In this document: piece after piece, positions 16,689 through 25,509 of the stretch
Numbering within the stretch: the stretch's first letter is position 1
Layout: each line of letters begins with the position of its first letter
Source of the DNA: Hyphomicrobiales bacterium
GTDB lineage: Bacteria > Pseudomonadota > Alphaproteobacteria > Rhizobiales > Rhizobiaceae
Assembly: GCA_900470805.1 (NCBI GenBank)
Contig: UCCA01000024.1
Coordinates: 31,399-95,398, forward strand
Length of the DNA stretch: 64,000 nt
Direction: 5' to 3'
Made by a program: the position numbers and the translations under genes
The notes under the pieces: model-generated
Database searches by the model: none
Told to the model about the DNA's origin: nothing
Seen by the model: only the letters and a program-made list of their open reading frames with translations

Positions 16689-16748
16689 TGGCGGATGGGT
16701 GCGTGCAACAGTCTTCTCGCGCGCCACCAACCCTCCATTTACGTGCGG

Positions 16749-18173
16749 CTATAAGCTCCGCAGGAACGCCAGGGACGGCATGAAGAAGTATTCGCCGCCT
16801 TTCATCGTCACCGCCTGCGGCGTCGCCGTGGTGGTTGATATGGTCGAGCCGCCCCAGGCGACCGGACAGTGGATGTCGGGGCGCGGGGTGGGGCTCTGGC
16901 CGATCACCAGGTCGAGGCCCGGCGCCCCGGCGCCCGGGGGCACGCGGGGGAAGCCCGGATTATTGGCCCATGTCGATTGCGCGAACTCGAACTGCTGGGC
17001 GATATCCGCGTTGAAGGCCATGAACAGCAGGCCGACATCCTTGCTCGGCTTGTTTTCGATGCGGCCGTCATTGGGCTGGTCGGTGCGCACGCCATAGGTC
17101 TGGCCGCGCCGCGCCATGATGTGGTGCCGCTCGTTTTCCACCGGCTCGAAGCCGCCGGAACCGCGCGGATTGACCTTGCGGATATGGGCGAAGAACGGAC
17201 ACTTGGCGCCGTTCGGGTCGCTGTCGTAGTCGAAGTCGTTGGGCACGGGATGGTGGCTGCCGTCGGCGAACTGGGCGGTCAGCGGCGTGCCGTCCTCGAA
17301 GCGACCGACCAGCATGGCCCCGGCGCGCTCGGCGTCGTCGCCCTTCAGGTGCAAGCGGCGGGCCAGCGCCTTCTCCTCCTTCTTGAACAGCTTGACGTTC
17401 TGCTCGAGCTTGCGGAACACGAAATAGCTGCCGAAGTGTCTGGTCGGATCGGGGGCGGCGGTATCAGGTACGATCACCCGGTCGAGACCGAAGGCCGGAT
17501 CCCAGTTGCCGGTGCCGTCGGTGGTCAATCGCTCGTCGTCGATTTCCTCGGTGAGGAACAGCGGCTGGCTGCGGCCGTCGACATAGCCGAAGTGCTCGAT
17601 GCCGTCGCCGTTGCTGTTGTGCAGGCCGTGGCCCTTCTCCTTGCCGAGGATGGTGACGCCGTGGGCGGCGTCGATCAGGTGGTGCACGGCGGTGAGCGCC
17701 TTGTTGCGGGTGCCGGACATCTGGTCGCCAACCAGCACGACGGCGTGGATGACGCCGCGCAGATGCGGGTCCCAGGCGGCAGGGGCGGGATCGTTCAGCG
17801 TGGCGTTCTGCATGCCGGTGCGGAACGACAGATCCGGCGGCACCTTCGGATCGGGGATCTGCAGGAGGGCGTAGCCTGCACTGGTGATGCCGACGCCGAC
17901 ATAGGGCGTGCCCTTCTTGCCTGTCGCCTTGAAGGCCTTGACCTCCTGCAGGTGGGTTTTCGCGGATTTCAGCAGCGGCGCCGCGGCCGGCGTTTGCGTC
18001 AGCGATTTCAGGAAGGTCTTGGCGCCGGCGGGGTCGTTGAATTTCAGGAACAGGATCGTCAGAAATTCACGCGTGTGGGCCTTGACGATGTTGGGCTGCA
18101 GCTCGTCGAGCATGACGGCGGCGTCGCCGACGGCATTCTCCCAAGAGATCGGTTGTGTCCTGTCAAAAGGCAT
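16749..18173 (-). CDS. Dyp-type peroxidase
   Basis: A heme peroxidase of the dye-decolorizing family (474 aa). The GxxDG-type motif lies in GYVDGRSQP (about residue 195) and provides the catalytic Asp. The proximal heme His is probably in FAHIRKVNPR (about 329), and HHIMARRGQTYG carries the distal Arg region. No Tat or Sec signal is present, so it is probably cytosolic or encapsulated rather than exported; no encapsulin gene is adjacent. The long form resembles class C/D-like enzymes of soil bacteria. It is transcribed from the divergent spacer shared with an MFS gene. Physiological substrate unknown. Confidence 0.87.
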   Translation of the reverse strand: MPFDRTQPISWENAVGDAAVMLDELQPNIVKAHTREFLTILFLKFNDPAGAKTFLKSLTQTPAAAPLLKSAKTHLQEVKAFKATGKKGTPYVGVGITSAGYALLQIPDPKVPPDLSFRTGMQNATLNDPAPAAWDPHLRGVIHAVVLVGDQMSGTRNKALTAVHHLIDAAHGVTILGKEKGHGLHNSNGDGIEHFGYVDGRSQPLFLTEEIDDERLTTDGTGNWDPAFGLDRVIVPDTAAPDPTRHFGSYFVFRKLEQNVKLFKKEEKALARRLHLKGDDAERAGAMLVGRFEDGTPLTAQFADGSHHPVPNDFDYDSDPNGAKCPFFAHIRKVNPRGSGGFEPVENERHHIMARRGQTYGVRTDQPNDGRIENKPSKDVGLLFMAFNADIAQQFEFAQSTWANNPGFPRVPPGAGAPGLDLVIGQSPTPRPDIHCPVAWGGSTISTTTATPQAVTMKGGEYFFMPSLAFLRSL

Positions 18174-18679
18174 GGTTTCTCCTCCACGGGGCTGGTCGGC
18201 CTAGGATGCGAGCGCGAATGCGGGATCTGTTTAGACCGACAATTGAATTGCGGGTGGCATGCAATGTGTCTCAGGTCTGATGCTGTGTCTTGCGGGCAAG
18301 CGGCATCGTCGCCGTCAGTTCCCTGACGCGCGGTTGCCGTCTCCGGCGAAATCTATTTGTGCTTGCTTCCCTCGGTTGCATATGCAACTTAGCATATGTA
18401 TCTCATATTTTTGCTTTTCCCGCAATAACTATTTAGATCCAGCCGCTTGGCGGAAAATTTTGCTCCAAAATGAAACGGACTCTTGCCGCGCTCTCGTCGG
18501 CGTCGCGGTGGCCGCTGTTTCGCGATCACGGCAAATGTGATGGAACAAGGACAGTAGGGCTGACGTTTTCGACGCGCTGCCTCACCTCAGCGTCGAACCC
18601 GCCCGTTTCAGGGCTCGCCTCTCTTCGACGGCATCCGGAATCCCCCGCCTCGCCGCCGCTTTCGGACGGAGGATCCGTG
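18174..18679. promoter_or_regulatory. Divergent control region with a TTGCATATGCAA palindrome
   Basis: A 506-bp spacer between the Dyp peroxidase and an MFS gene. A perfect 12-bp palindrome, TTGCATATGCAA (18376-18387), is followed by a second GCATATG (18392-18398) in an AT-rich stretch, which suggests an operator for a MarR- or TetR-type dimer. The MFS reading frame extends back to 18470 but that part lacks an RBS and family similarity. Confidence 0.4.
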
Positions 18680-19930
18680 ATGTCCGCATTGGAAAGCCTG
18701 CGCCGGCTGACGCCGCAGCAGCGCAATACCGTCATCGCCAGCTATCTCGGCTGGACGCTTGATGCCTTCGATTTCTTCATACTCGTGTTCGTGCTCAAAT
18801 ATATCGCCGAGGAGTTCCACACCGACGTTCCCGCCGTCTCGGTGGCTATCCTGCTGACGCTGGCGATGCGGCCGGTGGGCGCGCTGCTGTTCGGCCTCGC
18901 GTCGGACAAATATGGACGGCGGATCACCTTGATGGTGAACGTGCTGCTCTATTCGGTCTTCGAATTCCTGACCGGTTTCTCCACCGGGCTCACCATGTTC
19001 GTGGTGCTGCGCGCGCTCTACGGCATTGCCATGGGCGGCGAGTGGGGCGTCGGCGCATCGCTGGTCATGGAGACCGTGCCGGAGGAAAGCCGGGGCATCG
19101 TCTCCGGCATCCTGCAGGCCGGCTATCCCTCGGGCTACCTGCTGGCCTCGATCGCGTTCTTCCTGCTGTTTCCTGTCATCGGCTGGCGCGGCATGTTCTT
19201 CGTCGGGGCGGCCCCGGCGCTGCTGGTGCTCTATATCAGGCGCAGCGTCGAGGAGAGCCCGGCGTTCCTGAAGCAGCAGAAGCAGGGGCGGCGGCCGTTC
19301 CTGACGGTGCTGCGCGAGAATATCCCGCTGTTCGTCTGGTCGGTGCTGCTGATGACGGCGTTCAACTTCTTCAGCCATGGCACGCAGGATCTCTATCCGA
19401 CGTTCCTCGAAACGCAGCGCAGCTACGACAGCTATACGACCGGGGCGATCGCCATCGTCTACAATATCGGCGCGATCTGCGGCGGGTTGTTCTTTGGGGC
19501 GCTATCGCAGCGCATCGGGCGCAAGAAGGCGATCGTCATCGCGGCGCTGATTGCCGTGCCGGTGGCGCCGCTGTGGGTCTATGCGCCGGGTCCGGTGCTG
19601 CTGGCCATCGGTGCCTTCCTGATGCAGTTCTTCGTGCAGGGCGCCTGGGGCATCGTGCCGGTGCACCTGAACGAGCTGTCGCCGGACGAGGTGCGCAGCA
19701 CCTTTCCCGGCTTCGCCTACCAGCTCGGCAATCTGCTCGCTTCGGGCAACGCGACCATCCAGTCGGCGCTGGCCGCCCACTGGAACGGCGACTATGCCTA
19801 TGCCCTGCTGATCGTCGCCGGCATCGTGGCGATCGTGGTCGCCGCGCTGGCAGGGTTCGGCTACGAGAAAAAGGATGTGCGCTTCGGCTCGGAGGATGCC
19901 GGAGAGCCGCACCGCGCCATGCGCGCGTGA
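18680..19930 (+). CDS. MFS transporter, sialate/carboxylate:H+ symporter-like
   Basis: A 12-helix inner-membrane permease (416 aa) with the SHS/Jen-type N terminus LGWTLDAFDFFILVFVLKYIAEEF, the MFS loop GLASDKYGRR, and the loop-4 segment YGIAMGGEWGVGASLVMETVP. These point to uptake of lactate, pyruvate or other organic acids, or sialic acids; the exact substrate is not visible. The ATG at 18680 has a GGAGGATCC RBS. A 12-bp stem hairpin follows the stop. Confidence 0.86.
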   Translation: MSALESLRRLTPQQRNTVIASYLGWTLDAFDFFILVFVLKYIAEEFHTDVPAVSVAILLTLAMRPVGALLFGLASDKYGRRITLMVNVLLYSVFEFLTGFSTGLTMFVVLRALYGIAMGGEWGVGASLVMETVPEESRGIVSGILQAGYPSGYLLASIAFFLLFPVIGWRGMFFVGAAPALLVLYIRRSVEESPAFLKQQKQGRRPFLTVLRENIPLFVWSVLLMTAFNFFSHGTQDLYPTFLETQRSYDSYTTGAIAIVYNIGAICGGLFFGALSQRIGRKKAIVIAALIAVPVAPLWVYAPGPVLLAIGAFLMQFFVQGAWGIVPVHLNELSPDEVRSTFPGFAYQLGNLLASGNATIQSALAAHWNGDYAYALLIVAGIVAIVVAALAGFGYEKKDVRFGSEDAGEPHRAMRA

Positions 19931-19933
19931 GCG

Positions 19934-19963
19934 GCAAGGGGCGGCCTCGTTGCCGCCCCTTGC
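19934..19963 (+). terminator. Strong hairpin after the MFS gene
   Basis: GCAAGGGGCGGC (19934-19945) pairs perfectly with GCCGCCCCTTGC (19952-19963) three bases after the stop. There is no T-tract, so termination strength is uncertain. Confidence 0.6.
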
Positions 19964-20093
19964 ACCAATCGGCGGCGCGATGTATCCCGCTTGAGGTGGA
20001 TGTTCTCCACCTGAGGTAGGTTTTCCGTTCGCTGGTTGTCCGGCGTCTTTCAGTCGGGTCGCATCGGGTATCGCGTCGCGACAGCAGAGCTTG

Positions 20094-21269
20094 ATGGGTT
20101 TCGCCGTGAATTTTGCCTTTATGCTGCCGGTCATGATGCTGACCTTCGGCTGCACTTTTCTGGTGGTGGCCAGGTTCGGTTCGCGCGAGGCGCGCCACTG
20201 GGCGCTGGGGTTCCTGTCTGCCGCAGTCGCCTTCGCCGTGCCGATGCTGTTTTCACACGCGCCGATCCCGCTGCAGGCGATGAGCGCCGAGGCCTTGTTT
20301 TTGCTGGCTTTCTACGGCTATAGCGGCGCATTGCTGGCGCGCTTCCGTCGTCCGCCGAGTATCCGTCTACGCGCGATCTTCTGCGCGGTCGCCTATGCCG
20401 GGCTGGCTTATGCCGTGCTGGTGCTGCAGAGCCTGCCGGCCGAGCTGATGCTCAGCGATATCGCCTGTTCGGCCCTGCTGATTTTCGCGATCGGCGCCTG
20501 CGTGCACGAGGCGCGGCAGCCGATCGACCGCATCCTGCTCGGCGTGGCGTCGCTGATCGTCGTCGAGACAATCGTTCGCAACGTGGTGCTGCTGGCGGTA
20601 TTCGCGCCGGAAGGCGGGCTCGAAAGCTTTGGTGATTCCACCTATGCGTTTGTGATGCAGGCCGGGGCGTCGGTTATCGCTCTCCTCTTCGCGCTGTCGG
20701 CGCTGGCCGCGACGACGCTCGACACGGTGGCGCAATACCGCGATGCCGCGGAGCGGGATTCACTGACCGGGCTGCTCAACCGCCGTGGCTTCGAGGAGGC
20801 AGCGAGACGGTTGCGGGTGCGCGGCGCGCTGCATGGGGCCGTCATCCTGTGCGATATCGATCACTTCAAGCGGATCAACGACCTGATGGGGCATGCGGCC
20901 GGCGATGCTGTCATTGCCGGTCTTGCCGATCTCCTTCGGCAGCGGCTGCCGGCGGGCGCATTCGCGGCCCGGTTCGGCGGCGAGGAATTCGTGGCCTTCG
21001 TGCCCGGCGCCACACTCGCCGACGGCGGCAAGTTCGCCAATGCCATCCGTCTGGCATTTTCGGCGGCCGATCGGACGGAGGTCGCAGGTGTCGGCAAGAT
21101 CACGGCCAGCTTCGGCGTCGCCGCGGTGGCGTCCGGCGATCCGTCGCTCAGTGACAATATCGGGCGGGCCGACGCCGCGCTCTATGCCGCCAAGGATGCA
21201 GGGCGCAATCGGGTGATGCTCGAGGGCACACCGGCGCGGGAAGCGCCGGCCATTCATGTGGCATCGTAG
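20094..21269 (+). CDS. Membrane-anchored diguanylate cyclase (GGDEF)
   Basis: A 391-aa protein with six or seven hydrophobic helices in residues 1-210 and a C-terminal GGDEF domain starting at DSLTGLLNRRGFEEA. The active-site loop is RFGGEEF (near residue 295) with ICDIDHFKRINDLMGHAAGD, so cyclic di-GMP synthesis is expected. The allosteric I-site RxxD is absent (PAGA at that place), which would remove product inhibition. The start is ATG 20094 (TTG 20091 alternative). Its 3' end overlaps the convergent MFS gene by 16 bp. The ligand sensed by the membrane part is unknown. Confidence 0.9.
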   Translation: MGFAVNFAFMLPVMMLTFGCTFLVVARFGSREARHWALGFLSAAVAFAVPMLFSHAPIPLQAMSAEALFLLAFYGYSGALLARFRRPPSIRLRAIFCAVAYAGLAYAVLVLQSLPAELMLSDIACSALLIFAIGACVHEARQPIDRILLGVASLIVVETIVRNVVLLAVFAPEGGLESFGDSTYAFVMQAGASVIALLFALSALAATTLDTVAQYRDAAERDSLTGLLNRRGFEEAARRLRVRGALHGAVILCDIDHFKRINDLMGHAAGDAVIAGLADLLRQRLPAGAFAARFGGEEFVAFVPGATLADGGKFANAIRLAFSAADRTEVAGVGKITASFGVAAVASGDPSLSDNIGRADAALYAAKDAGRNRVMLEGTPAREAPAIHVAS

Positions 21270-22495
21270 GGTCGGGATACCGCCCTCTTTTCCGGTGCAA
21301 TCGCCGTGCGACCGAACAGGAACAGCGCCAGTGCGAAAATGGCGACACCGCCATGGACCCAGTAGGCGAGGCTGTAGCCGCCCTGGTTGGTGAGCCAGCC
21401 GGCAACGATATTGCTGAGCGAGGCACCGATGCCCTGCACGGTCATCACCGCGCCGAGGCCGACGTTGAAGCGGCCGGTGCCGGACAGGATGCGCTCGGCT
21501 GCCACAGGCGTGGCGATACCGATCAGGCCAGCGCCGACGCCATCGAGGAACTGGACCGGATAGATCGAGGCGAAGCTCGGTATGCTGCCGGCGATGGCGC
21601 CGCGCAGCGGCAGCGCGCAGAGCGCGATGATGAACACCGTGGCGAGGCCGAAGCGCTTGACGAGAAAGGGCGCGGCCAGCGCCATTGCGATCATCGACAG
21701 CTGCGAGACGCCGGTCACGATCGCAGTGGTGCGAAAAGGGGTGCCGAGCTGGATCGAGAAATTTTGGGCGATCAGGCGGCTCATCGGCGCGTTGCCGAAA
21801 TGGAAGATCAGCAGCGTCAATGCGAGGAGAATAAGGCCGCGGGAGCCGGCGATGACCGAATAGCCGGACGGACCCGGGGCGCCGTCGTCATGGGCGAGGC
21901 CACGGGCGACGTTGTTGTCGATGTGGCTAGGATCGATCGCAAGGATCGCGACGATCGTGGCGATCGCCGTCAGGATCATCAGGACGATGACGCCGGTGAG
22001 GCCATAGAAGGCGGTGGCGACGTAGACGCAGGCGAGCGAAAAGACATTGCCGGCGTGGTTCCAGAACTCGTTGCGCGAAACCTGATCGGAAAACGCGTGC
22101 TCGCCGACCAGGCCGAGCGTCAGCCCCATCAGCGCCGGGCCGATCACCGCGCCGACGATCGCCGTCATCGACTGGCCGCCGAAGACAGAGGCGTTGCCGG
22201 GACTGGCAAGCGTCCACAGCGCTGCCGCAGTGACGAGGATGACGGGAACGATGATCAGCAGCCGTTTGTGGCTGGAGGCATCGACCAGAGCACCAAACAG
22301 CGGCGTGGCGATCAGGCCAAGAATGCCGCCGAGCGTGGCGACGATGCCCAGCGTCATCGGGCTCCATCCGTTGGTGGCCAGGAAGCCATCGAGAAACGGA
22401 CCGAGCCCGTCGCGGGCGTCGGCGAGGAAGAAGTTGAGGGTGGCGAGGGCGACCAGCGATCGGCCGGAAAGGCCTGTTTTCGAAACCGTGTGCAC
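21254..22495 (-). CDS. MFS transporter
   Basis: A 413-aa twelve-helix permease beginning LVALATLNFFLADARDGLGPFLDGFL, with the cytoplasmic loop FGALVDASSHKR and conserved GVGAGLIGIATPVAAERI in the second half. This resembles a group of uncharacterised efflux-type MFS proteins in proteobacteria. Substrate unknown. It is convergent with, and overlaps by 16 bp, the diguanylate cyclase gene, so the two transcripts are antisense at their 3' ends. No regulator is adjacent. Confidence 0.85.
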   Translation of the reverse strand: MHTVSKTGLSGRSLVALATLNFFLADARDGLGPFLDGFLATNGWSPMTLGIVATLGGILGLIATPLFGALVDASSHKRLLIIVPVILVTAAALWTLASPGNASVFGGQSMTAIVGAVIGPALMGLTLGLVGEHAFSDQVSRNEFWNHAGNVFSLACVYVATAFYGLTGVIVLMILTAIATIVAILAIDPSHIDNNVARGLAHDDGAPGPSGYSVIAGSRGLILLALTLLIFHFGNAPMSRLIAQNFSIQLGTPFRTTAIVTGVSQLSMIAMALAAPFLVKRFGLATVFIIALCALPLRGAIAGSIPSFASIYPVQFLDGVGAGLIGIATPVAAERILSGTGRFNVGLGAVMTVQGIGASLSNIVAGWLTNQGGYSLAYWVHGGVAIFALALFLFGRTAIAPEKRAVSRPYDAT

Positions 22496-22721
22496 GCCGT
22501 ATCCTCGCTGGCTGATCCGTTGACCGAGACCGCCAGCTGACCCTTGCGAATTGTCATGTCTTGCGGTGCTGCCTCAAACGATCATCGGTCGCAAATGTTC
22601 CGGCCGGATCGGCCCGCGCAACGCCGCCGCGCGATATATTTCGCATCGATTGCAACCCCACTTGAAGACCGCCAATTCGGCGGTACATGCTGGCGCCAGC
22701 TTCAACTCTCAGGAATCACCC

Positions 22722-23075
22722 ATGCCCTTTGCCTTCAGCCCCGCGGCCATCTGGCCGGTCGTCATGCTGCTTGCCTCCAACGTGTTCATGACGTTTGCCT
22801 GGTATGGGCATCTCAAGCACAAGGGAACGGCGATCTTCATCGCCATTCTCGTCAGCTGGGCCATCGCCTTCTTCGAGTATTGTCTGGCGGTTCCCGCCAA
22901 CCGCATCGGCTCGGCCGTCTATTCCACCGCGCAGCTGAAGACCATGCAGGAAGTGATCACGCTGCTGGTGTTTTCGGGGTTCTCGGTGTTCTGGCTCGGC
23001 GAGAGCCTGACCTGGAACCATGCGATCGGCTTTGCGCTGATTGCCGTCGGCGCGTCGTTCATCTTCCGCGGCTGA
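22722..23075 (+). CDS. DUF486 (DMT-family) small membrane protein
   Basis: A 117-aa protein with four hydrophobic helices, of the DUF486 family related to small drug/metabolite transporters. Characteristic segments are LLASNVFMTFAWYGHLK, SWAIAFFEYCLAVPANRIG and SFIFRG at the end. The ATG at 22722 follows AGGAATC. It is monocistronic and convergent with an ArsR gene. Transport activity is not demonstrated for the family. Confidence 0.88.
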   Translation: MPFAFSPAAIWPVVMLLASNVFMTFAWYGHLKHKGTAIFIAILVSWAIAFFEYCLAVPANRIGSAVYSTAQLKTMQEVITLLVFSGFSVFWLGESLTWNHAIGFALIAVGASFIFRG

Positions 23076-23085
23076 GCATTGCCAT

Positions 23086-23424
23086 TCACCGCTCCACGTG
23101 GGCCCGCAAACGATCGAGCGCGTCGTCCCATTGACGGGACACGCCGTCGAGATAGGTCCGCATGGTCTCGATCCGCTCGGGACGAAAGCCGTAATGGCTT
23201 TCGCGGCCGATCTTCGTCGCCCGGAGAAGGCCAGCCTGCTCCAGCACGTTCAGGTGCTTGGTGATCGCTTGCCGTGTCAGGCCGGAGCCGCGGGACAGGC
23301 TGGCGATCGAGCGGGGTTTGCCGTCGCTGAGGGCTGTCAGCAGCGAAAGGCGTGTCGGGTCGCCGAGCGCCGCGAAGAGGGCGGCGGCGATGTCGGTTCG
23401 GGCCGCGGGATCGGTATTCGGCAT
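23086..23424 (-). CDS. ArsR-family transcriptional regulator
   Basis: A 112-aa winged-helix repressor-type protein: FAALGDPTRLSLLTALSDGKPRSIASLSRGSGLTRQAITKHLNVLEQAGLL. There are no metal-binding Cys pairs of the ArsR/SmtB kind. Its ATG shares a base with the stop of the upstream SRPBCC gene (TAATG), so the pair is one transcription unit. ArsR-SRPBCC pairs are common; the small protein may bind an effector, but the target genes are unknown. Confidence 0.9.
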   Translation of the reverse strand: MPNTDPAARTDIAAALFAALGDPTRLSLLTALSDGKPRSIASLSRGSGLTRQAITKHLNVLEQAGLLRATKIGRESHYGFRPERIETMRTYLDGVSRQWDDALDRLRAHVER

Positions 23425-23870
23425 TATCGGCTGAGATGGTCCTTGATATTGCTGATCTGCTCGGCCCAGCCGCCTTCGTTCATGCGAAAGGCTTCGGCGC
23501 GGCGGTATTCGGGAACGCAGTCGAAGCCGGATTCGGTGATCGTCAGCAGCGTGCCGGTCGCGGTCGGCTTCAGGCGGAACTCAACTAGCGTCGGCGTTTC
23601 GCTGCTGTAGTCGATCGCGGGGTCGACGGCGTAGGGCCTCCATCGGAACGAGAAGAGGCGCGGGGCGTCCATGCGCTCGACGGTGACGTCCCAGCGCAGG
23701 TGCTCGTAGCCGGGATATGTCATCCGGCCGGACGCGACCGCGCCTGCGACGAATGGGCCGTCCAGCTTGACGCGAAACCATTCACCGAATTCGCGGTAGT
23801 CGGTGATGGCCCGCCAGACGCGCGCGACCGGGGCGCTGAGCTCAATTGTCTTTTCGATGCTATCGGACAT
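23424..23870 (-). CDS. SRPBCC (AHSA1-like) domain protein
   Basis: A 148-aa START/Bet v1-fold protein: SIEKTIELSAPVARVWRAITDYREFGEWFRVKLDGPF and a C-terminal GGWAEQISNIKDHL helix, as in AHSA1-type proteins. It probably binds a hydrophobic ligand. An AGGAGG RBS precedes the ATG at 23870. It is co-transcribed with the ArsR gene that follows. Confidence 0.88.
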   Translation of the reverse strand: MSDSIEKTIELSAPVARVWRAITDYREFGEWFRVKLDGPFVAGAVASGRMTYPGYEHLRWDVTVERMDAPRLFSFRWRPYAVDPAIDYSSETPTLVEFRLKPTATGTLLTITESGFDCVPEYRRAEAFRMNEGGWAEQISNIKDHLSR

Positions 23871-23957
23871 ATCGGCAACCTCCTGGTTGCCTAATGTCAC
23901 GCAGCAGGTTGAAAAAGGCAACTGAAAAGTTGCCTTTCTCGCCTGTTCGCCCAGGGT

Positions 23958-24344
23958 TTATTCGGCGGGAACGGCCTTCGGCTGGCCGTTCTCGTCGAGC
24001 GCCACCATGATGAAGGTACCTTCGGTGACCTTTTCCATCTTGTTGTAGCGGGCCCGGGTTGCCCAGGCCTCGATACAGAGGGTGATCGACGTGCGGCCGA
24101 CGCGCTCGATGTCGGTGTAGATCGACAGTGTATCGCCGATCTTGACGGGAAGCGCGAAGGCCATCTCCTTGACGGCGGCGGTGACGACGCGGCCCTTGGC
24201 GCGCTCGGCGGCGGAGATCCCGGAGGCAAGGTCCATCTGCGCCATCACCCAGCCGCCGAAGATATCGCCGGCCGGATTGGCATCGGCGGGCATCGCCATG
24301 GTTCTGAGGGTCAGCGTGCCTTTCGGCTTGGGCTCTTCGGTCAT
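23958..24344 (-). CDS. Acyl-CoA thioesterase, YciA-like hotdog fold
   Basis: A 128-aa single-hotdog thioesterase that hydrolyses acyl-CoAs. The family core is MAMPADANPAGDIFGGWVMAQMD, with the catalytic Asp in NPAGDIFGG, followed by VVTAAVKEMAFALPVKIGD. The ATG at 24344 with CAGGAGCG before it is chosen over an upstream in-frame ATG at 24404. It is monocistronic. Confidence 0.91.
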   Translation of the reverse strand: MTEEPKPKGTLTLRTMAMPADANPAGDIFGGWVMAQMDLASGISAAERAKGRVVTAAVKEMAFALPVKIGDTLSIYTDIERVGRTSITLCIEAWATRARYNKMEKVTEGTFIMVALDENGQPKAVPAE

Positions 24345-24667
24345 GAACGCTCCTGTGCGGTAGTTGGAAACACGATTCCGGTAAAGCGTAGCGTATAAGC
24401 GCATCGACCGATATCAGTCGTGGCGACAAAGTGCCGCCCACCCACCCGCCGTTGTGCCATGCGCGGCGGATGCGGACTGGATTGGTCGTGCTTCGAAAAC
24501 ACGCGGAACACCGGCGGCAATCGTCCGTCGTCGCCGAATATTCGGCCGCGCCTGTTCATAAGCGGGAATATCCCGCGGATTAACCACGTTCCTTAGGGGT
24601 TCATTCAGCCTCTCAGAGCAGTTTGCGCCGGAGTGGCTGGGAAACCACATAGTCGAGGTTCAAACGT
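24345..24667. other. Divergent intergenic region
   Basis: A 323-bp spacer between the thioesterase gene and a small membrane-protein gene. I see no structured RNA or supported gene. A TTAACCAC sequence near 24580 resembles one half of a CtrA-type site, but this is weak. Confidence 0.35.
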
Positions 24668-24829
24668 ATGACCTATACCGGGTTGCTTCTTTCCGCGGTC
24701 GTCGCCGGCCTGATCACCATCCTTGCAATCGGCAGCCGTCCGGCCACCGAGGCCGCGTCCAACTGGCCGCAGATGGATCTGTCGAAGACGGACCGCATCG
24801 TGACCGGCAGCCTGCCGGCGCAGCGATAG
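24668..24829 (+). CDS. Small single-pass membrane protein
   Basis: A 53-aa frame: MTYTGLLLSAVVAGLITILAIG forms one N-terminal membrane helix, followed by a short polar tail ending TGSLPAQR. Codon use agrees with the genome. The RBS is weak (GAGGTTC). Function unknown. Confidence 0.5.
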   Translation: MTYTGLLLSAVVAGLITILAIGSRPATEAASNWPQMDLSKTDRIVTGSLPAQR

Positions 24830-25026
24830 CTTACGATTGCTCATGGGATATGGCTCTGGCGCTTCCAACGCCCGGGGCCGATCGTCTCGTCAGTCCACCT
24901 CGGCGGCACTGATATCGGGGCGTATTTGCGGGTGATGCAAGAAATTGCCCCCATTATTGTAGGGTCGAGAAAGAACATGTTAACTTGCTCAACCTAAAAG
25001 AGTGACGTGCTCAAGGCAGTGTTCTG

Positions 25027-25263
25027 ATGGATAGCTCTAAGTCGCGTTACGATGTCATTTGTGATCCACTGGATATGTGGATGGTCTGGGATCATCAGGC
25101 CGAGGAACCCGCATGCTTTGGCGGCCAGATCCTCCATGGCCTGACCGAGCGCCATGCCACCGAGGTGGCAAAGATCATGAACGAGATCTACGGCTCCGAC
25201 GCGCCCGCACGCCGTGCTCCCAAGGAGCTGACGGACGATACGACGTTTCGCTACGTCAGCTGA
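25027..25263 (+). CDS. Small hypothetical protein
   Basis: A 78-aa soluble protein (MDSSKSRYDVICDPLDMWMVWD...). It is Trp/Met-rich at the N terminus with an amphipathic middle (LTERHATEVAKIMNEIYG). No RBS of note and no recognised family, but the frame, codon use and lack of a competing gene support it. Confidence 0.55.
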   Translation: MDSSKSRYDVICDPLDMWMVWDHQAEEPACFGGQILHGLTERHATEVAKIMNEIYGSDAPARRAPKELTDDTTFRYVS

Positions 25264-25509
25264 TCCTTGTCCTCGGCGGCTTATTTCTCCCGTGTCGTTC
25301 CTCGCGTTCAACGCGCGTTTCCGTGTGTCTCCGCATGGTGATGCAGGCTGTTTCCGCCGCGGCGCCGAGGCCGTCCGCCAAGCGGTTATCTCCTCCATAA
25401 TCTTCGCCCGTGACATTGCAGCCCGGCGGGTAAGCTTTCGTTCACCGTTTTTTATTAAATTTGGACTGAAGTTTTTTGGTCACTGCCGATCTTCGGAAGC
25501 GATGAGAGT

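Noticed and set aside
16469..16738. N-terminal extension of UvrB to 16738
   Set aside because: The extra 90 codons run through the cloverleaf repeat and lack an RBS; ATG 16468 starts the natural protein.
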